NCBI GenBank assembly: GCA_001586965.3
Contig: LUCW03002360.1
Coordinates: 12,501-40,000 of the forward strand
DNA from: Sphaeroforma sirkka
Lineage: Eukaryota > Opisthokonta > Ichthyosporea > Ichthyophonida
Length of the DNA: 27,500 bases
Direction: 5' to 3'
Shown here: piece after piece, positions 23,931-27,500 of the stretch
How positions within the stretch are numbered: position 1 is the stretch's first letter
How the letters are laid out: every line of letters starts with the position of its first letter
Notes under the pieces: model-generated
Told to the model about the DNA's origin: nothing
The model's input: only the letters and a program-made list of their open reading frames with translations
Databases searched by the model: none
Made by a program: the position numbers and the translations under genes

Positions 23931-25929
23931 GATATAATATATATAAACATAATATATATATATATGTGTGTGTGTGTTTATTTACTTATATATTAATACA
24001 TGATTTGTGTTTATATATGTCTATGTCAATATTTTATATTCATGGTTATATTTAGTTATATATACAAATACGAATGGACATGCATAATATATATATATAT
24101 ATAGACGCGAGTGAGTGAGGAAGTGTGTATGGATGTATATGTGCATGTACAAATATATGTTTATATATAGATATATATACCTACATATTGATATTTTCAT
24201 AGTCATACATATATAAATATGGATATTTGAATGTTTATATATTTATAAACATTCGTGTGTGTATTTGAGACCCTCGAGAAACATTCCATGAGAATTCGTC
24301 ATACATCCATCAGGTAACTTCGTTGATTCTACAGAAAAGGAGCAAGTTTGTAATCAACTTCCTATTTGTTTTGGTCTTCTTTCAAGCGTTTGTCTAGCTG
24401 ATTCCACAACAGTGTGAGCGACATCATGCACTATGTTTCCCGAATAATTTCATATCACACGTGTGCACTTGAAGGTTCATGGTCTTGAAATCGCTTCTCG
24501 ACACAGTACGTTAACTCTTGGTTGATAGTACTACGTATGCAAACCATTCCATGTGTATACATGTACGTGTTTTTGTACGTGTTAAGTATATGTGTATATA
24601 TATTTGTACATGTATATATAGACCCTGACCGCTATGCTCCTGGACACAGATTACGAACCACCCAAGCCCACAAAGAGGAAGGCAGCTTCACCCAGAAAAA
24701 ATACCATTACCAAACAAGCTCCCGCCAAACAGACATCCGCCAACAAAGCGCTACCGGCGAGACGCCATAATCCAGTTGACATTGCGAAATGGAAAAGTAT
24801 GATAGTGGGCTGTGTGGTGTGTGAAGTGTTCGTATGTAGACTGAACAGTTATTGAGTGTGTGATGTATTTTAGACAGGGGGCTATGTCTGGCGATAGGTA
24901 CATGAGATCCCTATTTGAATGTGTGTATTTACAAGAGTTTATGTAGTCATATTGATATGCTCTTTTGTTTATTGTACTGGTGATCTATGTATTTATCTTT
25001 GTGTAGATACGTATTTTTCCCATGTGGGTGTGTCTGCATGTGGAGCTACAAGACCCAACCCAACCCAACCCAACTCCAAGAACCATTGTCACATGGAATA
25101 CTGCTTGATCGCAGGTAACATATCTGTGTGTAGAATATATAACATTAGTATATATAGTTATCATATCTCCACGTCCATTTGCGCCTCTCATTTGAACCCG
25201 GTAAACAGGTGTGTTGCTCGCATAGGCATGTACATGTATGGTCGTAAGTACTTGATACTATATATATCAACTGTGTGCATTGACCTGGGCTGTATGGAAT
25301 ACTGCTTGATCGCAGGTAACATATCTGTGTGTAGAATATAAAACATTAGTATATATAGTTATCATATCTCCACGTCCATTTGCGCCTCTCATCCGAACCC
25401 GGTAAACAGGTGTGTTGCTCGCATAGGCATGTACATGTATGGTCGTAAGTACTTGATACTATATATATCAACTGTATGCATTGACCTGGGCTCTAGCCAT
25501 CACACCCATCCAGCCTCAGTTGTACACTTTGTGTCTTAATCAACCCCCACCGTATGCGACTCTTGCACGACGTACACGTGTACCTACTTCACACATGCAC
25601 TGGTACATCTATCTCAGTGTTACCTCACAAGTCACAACGGCAATCCTACCGGTACAGAGCAGGCGTATGAGGCGGCTATGCTAATCATGTCGGGTGTGAA
25701 GATACCCTCACCACCAGCCCCAAAAGCGACTGTATCGTCTTCAAGGGCAACAACGGTAAAGAAAACTTCGGTAAAAACCGGCAAACGCACCGCCAGAAAG
25801 AGCGCAAAGGCTCCGGTTAAACGGTCGAGGGAGTGGTTGACAAGTACTAACTGGGGCGTTAGTTCATCGTCAGGTACGCTTGTCTTTGACTTATCGACAT
25901 ATATATGGATGTGTTTATACGTAGATGTA

Positions 25930-26013
<84 letters not shown>

Positions 26014-27159
26014 TTTGTTTATATGTGTTTGTATGTGTACGTACAAAGCTGCAGAGACTACTCACTGAAACTTAGTACTTGTAGTTGTATCAGAATATTT
26101 TTTATTTTTCTGACCACCGTTTTCGGATGACCGCTTCGTTGTGACTCATATTTTATCAGGAAGATTTCACAACAGCCGAACGACTATGTTAGTCACCAGT
26201 AGTGTGTCCCCATGTCCACGGCCACTTCTATACTTCAGTGTGTATTCCGATAGCTCTTGTTCAGATACTATTATTCTTATCATTCGTAGTCACATCAGGA
26301 CCTTTGACCCACCCAAAATTGCTTTATTGGCGCACTATTTTAAAACCTAAGACCCTAATTTACGCAGAGGATGAGACTCCGGCCAGTGAAGGCAGGCGCA
26401 GCAGGCGCCTGAAACACGTAGCTGCCAACTATGCTTCCTCTAGTGACGACGACGCTCCCAAGCCGTTTGGCAGCCGGACTAAGAAGCCGTCGGCTAAAAT
26501 GACTGCACATTCAGGTATGGTATGGTCTGGCATGGTATGGTATGGTATGTTATGGTAGTGAGTGCTATGGTAGTAGGTATGGGGTATGTGTGTCTTGTGG
26601 ATTATGGACCGATTGATAGTAGGTGGTGGAAAGCTTATGCTGGAGCAGGTGGCTAATCTGCCAATTCAGTGAGTATTTTTTTCTTATATATATATATACA
26701 TGTGTGTGTGTGTGTGTGTGTAGTTGTACGAAAATTCTGTTACACTACACAGAGTAATTAGCAATTGCGCGGAAGAACTGTCTATACTTGTGGTTGATGA
26801 GATCCACAATTTCACGGGTGTTTTGTAACTGTGATAGGCCAAGGCCGTATATCTCATACCAGTACACATACTGATAGATATGTACTCAACTTCTCCTCTC
26901 GCTGGACTGTCATGCTACCGCATCCGTATACAACTCCGTCTAACACCACGGAACGTACCTACGTAACCTGTAGCCGACTCCGATGATTACCGGGCCGGAT
27001 CTGAATCCGAAAGTAACAGTGAGAGCGACAGTGCCTTTGCAAAGATATCCATGAGGCCGGATATTGGGCGTCGTGGTAGACGTCCGAGGAATGTGGGCAA
27101 GCTCGACTACACAGCACCTGCGCCTATCATACCCACACGTGGGGAGAGTCCCGCAGCAG
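23258..27159 (+). CDS. Basic/acidic-patch, probably nuclear chromatin-associated protein, 5' part
   Basis: Eight GT-AG exons in phase: 23258-23270, 23506-23544, 23681-23752, 24270-24313, 24622-24796, 25658-25873, 26368-26514 and 26974-27159. They give 297 residues and continue past the right edge. The start [13 protein letters not shown] has A at -3. Exon 2 is a 39-bp microexon with a strong acceptor and donor. The fourth exon is the least certain, but it is the only one I found that joins the frames of its neighbours. The protein is rich in Lys, Arg, Ser, Ala and Pro. It has likely nuclear-localisation clusters ([11 protein letters not shown] near residue 73; [13 protein letters not shown]), Ser-acidic patches ([17 protein letters not shown]) and an AT-hook-like GRRGRRPR at 267-274. 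The pattern RRxRR then Tyr occurs twice (exons 7 and 8), faintly like NUCKS1/RAD51AP1 N-termini. No enzymatic domain is visible. Function is unknown; DNA or chromatin binding is inference. Confidence 0.75.
23803..23968. repeat. (AT)n microsatellite in the third intron
   Basis: Long alternating AT tracts with short GTAT and GATA interruptions, ending in a short (GT)n. AT-rich sequence with further tatata tracts continues to about 24260 up to the next exon. Confidence 0.95.
24797..25092. other. Intron sequence without a supported exon
   Basis: Mixed T- and GT-rich sequence containing a short (aaccc)4 run at about 25055-25074. A donor-like CAG/GTAACA follows at 25111-25119, but every phase-compatible exon I tried ending there either has a stop or lacks a convincing acceptor. 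Confidence 0.4.
25093..25494. repeat. 201-bp direct tandem duplication
   Basis: Positions 25093-25293 and 25294-25494 are two head-to-tail copies exactly 201 bases apart. By eye they differ at about four positions (for example catttgaaccc versus catccgaaccc), so the duplication is recent. It lies in the intron between the exons at 24796 and 25658. It duplicates a donor-like CAG/GTAACA and a donor-like GTAAGTAC. Confidence 0.95.
25935..26008. repeat. (AT)n(GT)n microsatellite
   Basis: About 47 bases of alternating AT followed by about 25 bases of alternating GT, in the intron after the exon ending at 25873. Confidence 0.95.
26515..26575 (+). repeat. Pentanucleotide GGTAT repeat beginning at a splice donor
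   Basis: The donor after base 26514 reads gtatgg and is the first of roughly ten imperfect ggtat units (with ctggc, gttat and ggtag variants). The array therefore carries several extra near-identical donor-like sites immediately downstream of the exon. Confidence 0.8.
26690..26721. repeat. (AT)n(GT)n microsatellite
   Basis: Short alternating AT run followed by alternating GT. It lies in the intron between the exons ending at 26514 and starting at 26974. The remaining intron sequence is unremarkable. Confidence 0.85.
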
Positions 27160-27204
27160 GTAAGCCAATTCATGAGGGGTGGTTATACTTTTACATTGTG
27201 TCGT

Positions 27205-27278
27205 GTGGTATATTATAGTATATTATAATATACTATATTATGTTATTGTATGTTATATTGTATTATATTATATCATTA
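27205..27278. repeat. AT-rich tract of short tatta/tgtta repeats
   Basis: Irregular repeats of tatta, tgtta and tagta, in the intron after the exon ending at 27159. Confidence 0.7.
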
Positions 27279-27305
27279 GGGTGTGCATCTTTTGTATTCA
27301 TGTCA

Positions 27306-27350
27306 AACTACACAGCACCCGCGCCGCCTATCATACCCGCGTGTGTAGAG
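27306..27350 (+). repeat. Decayed partial copy of the preceding exon
   Basis: The sequence resembles 27105-27147 of the last exon (shared actacacagcacc, gcgc, cctatcataccc), with a 3-base insertion and several changes. It could encode YTAPAPPIIP, against YTAPAPIIP in the true exon. It lies about 150 bases downstream in the intron and has no good splice acceptor. This looks like a local duplication that is decaying. Confidence 0.8.
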
Positions 27351-27352
27351 TT

Positions 27353-27500
27353 ACTGAGTTTATGTATTACCCTTGTGATATATAGACTACCATTGTCATA
27401 CTGAGTATATATATTACCCTTGTGGTTTATGTACTATCATTGTCATACTGAGTGTATATATTACCCTTGTGATATATAGACTATCATTGTCATACTGGGT
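27353..27500. repeat. 47-bp minisatellite, about three copies, running off the right edge
   Basis: attacccttgtg recurs at 27366, 27413 and 27460, exactly 47 bases apart. Each is followed by a variable atatagactat part and cattgtcatactg. The array continues beyond the window. Confidence 0.9.

Noticed and set aside
25055-25074. (aaccc)4 run as an interstitial telomere repeat
   Set aside because: Only four units of a five-base motif with no supporting subtelomeric sequence. More likely simple slippage.

Overview
This window looks like the nuclear genome of an intron-rich eukaryote. Genes are interrupted by many GT-AG introns, no operon-like packing is seen, and long runs of (AT)n, (GT)n and (GTAT)n plus many distinct minisatellites fill introns and spacers. 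The gene set is a fungal-type secreted catalase-peroxidase, a bleomycin hydrolase, a FYVE finger protein, and a peroxidase tail joined to Notch-type LNR and ShKT modules. That mix would fit a unicellular opisthokont or other protist (an ichthyosporean-like genome is one guess). The species assignment is inference only.

Layout: 1-695 is AT-rich and minisatellite sequence, followed by the last coding exon of an unrecognised plus-strand gene (696-823) and its poly(A) signal. After about 1 kb of degenerate repeats comes a minus-strand gene piece (2864-1990). It encodes the C-terminal end of a plant-type heme peroxidase, then two LNR modules and a ShKT module, with one in-frame TAG between the peroxidase part and the first LNR. 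I could not find its N-terminal half. A complete 12-exon bleomycin hydrolase gene (11923-4260, minus, 453 aa) follows, with its catalytic Cys, His and Asn on three different exons. Next is a complete 8-exon catalase-peroxidase gene (16803-13251, minus, 673 aa) with a signal peptide and all expected catalytic residues. Across a roughly 3.2 kb spacer, the intronless FYVE-finger gene (19995-21539, plus, 514 aa) is divergently oriented. The last gene (23258 to beyond the right edge, plus) has at least eight exons and encodes a basic, serine- and acid-patch-rich protein that looks nuclear or chromatin-associated.

The exon models of the bleomycin hydrolase and the catalase-peroxidase were built by hand from splice sites and family alignment. 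Both keep reading phase through every junction and sum to whole codons. The three minus-strand genes share orientation, but nothing shows that they work as one pathway. The catalase-peroxidase and the peroxidase-LNR-ShKT protein are probably both extracellular, while bleomycin hydrolase is normally cytosolic.

The most unusual points are the peroxidase-LNR-ShKT architecture with its single in-frame stop, the different minisatellite family in almost every bleomycin hydrolase intron, a recent 201-bp tandem duplication and a decayed partial exon copy in the last gene, and the atypical FYVE finger.
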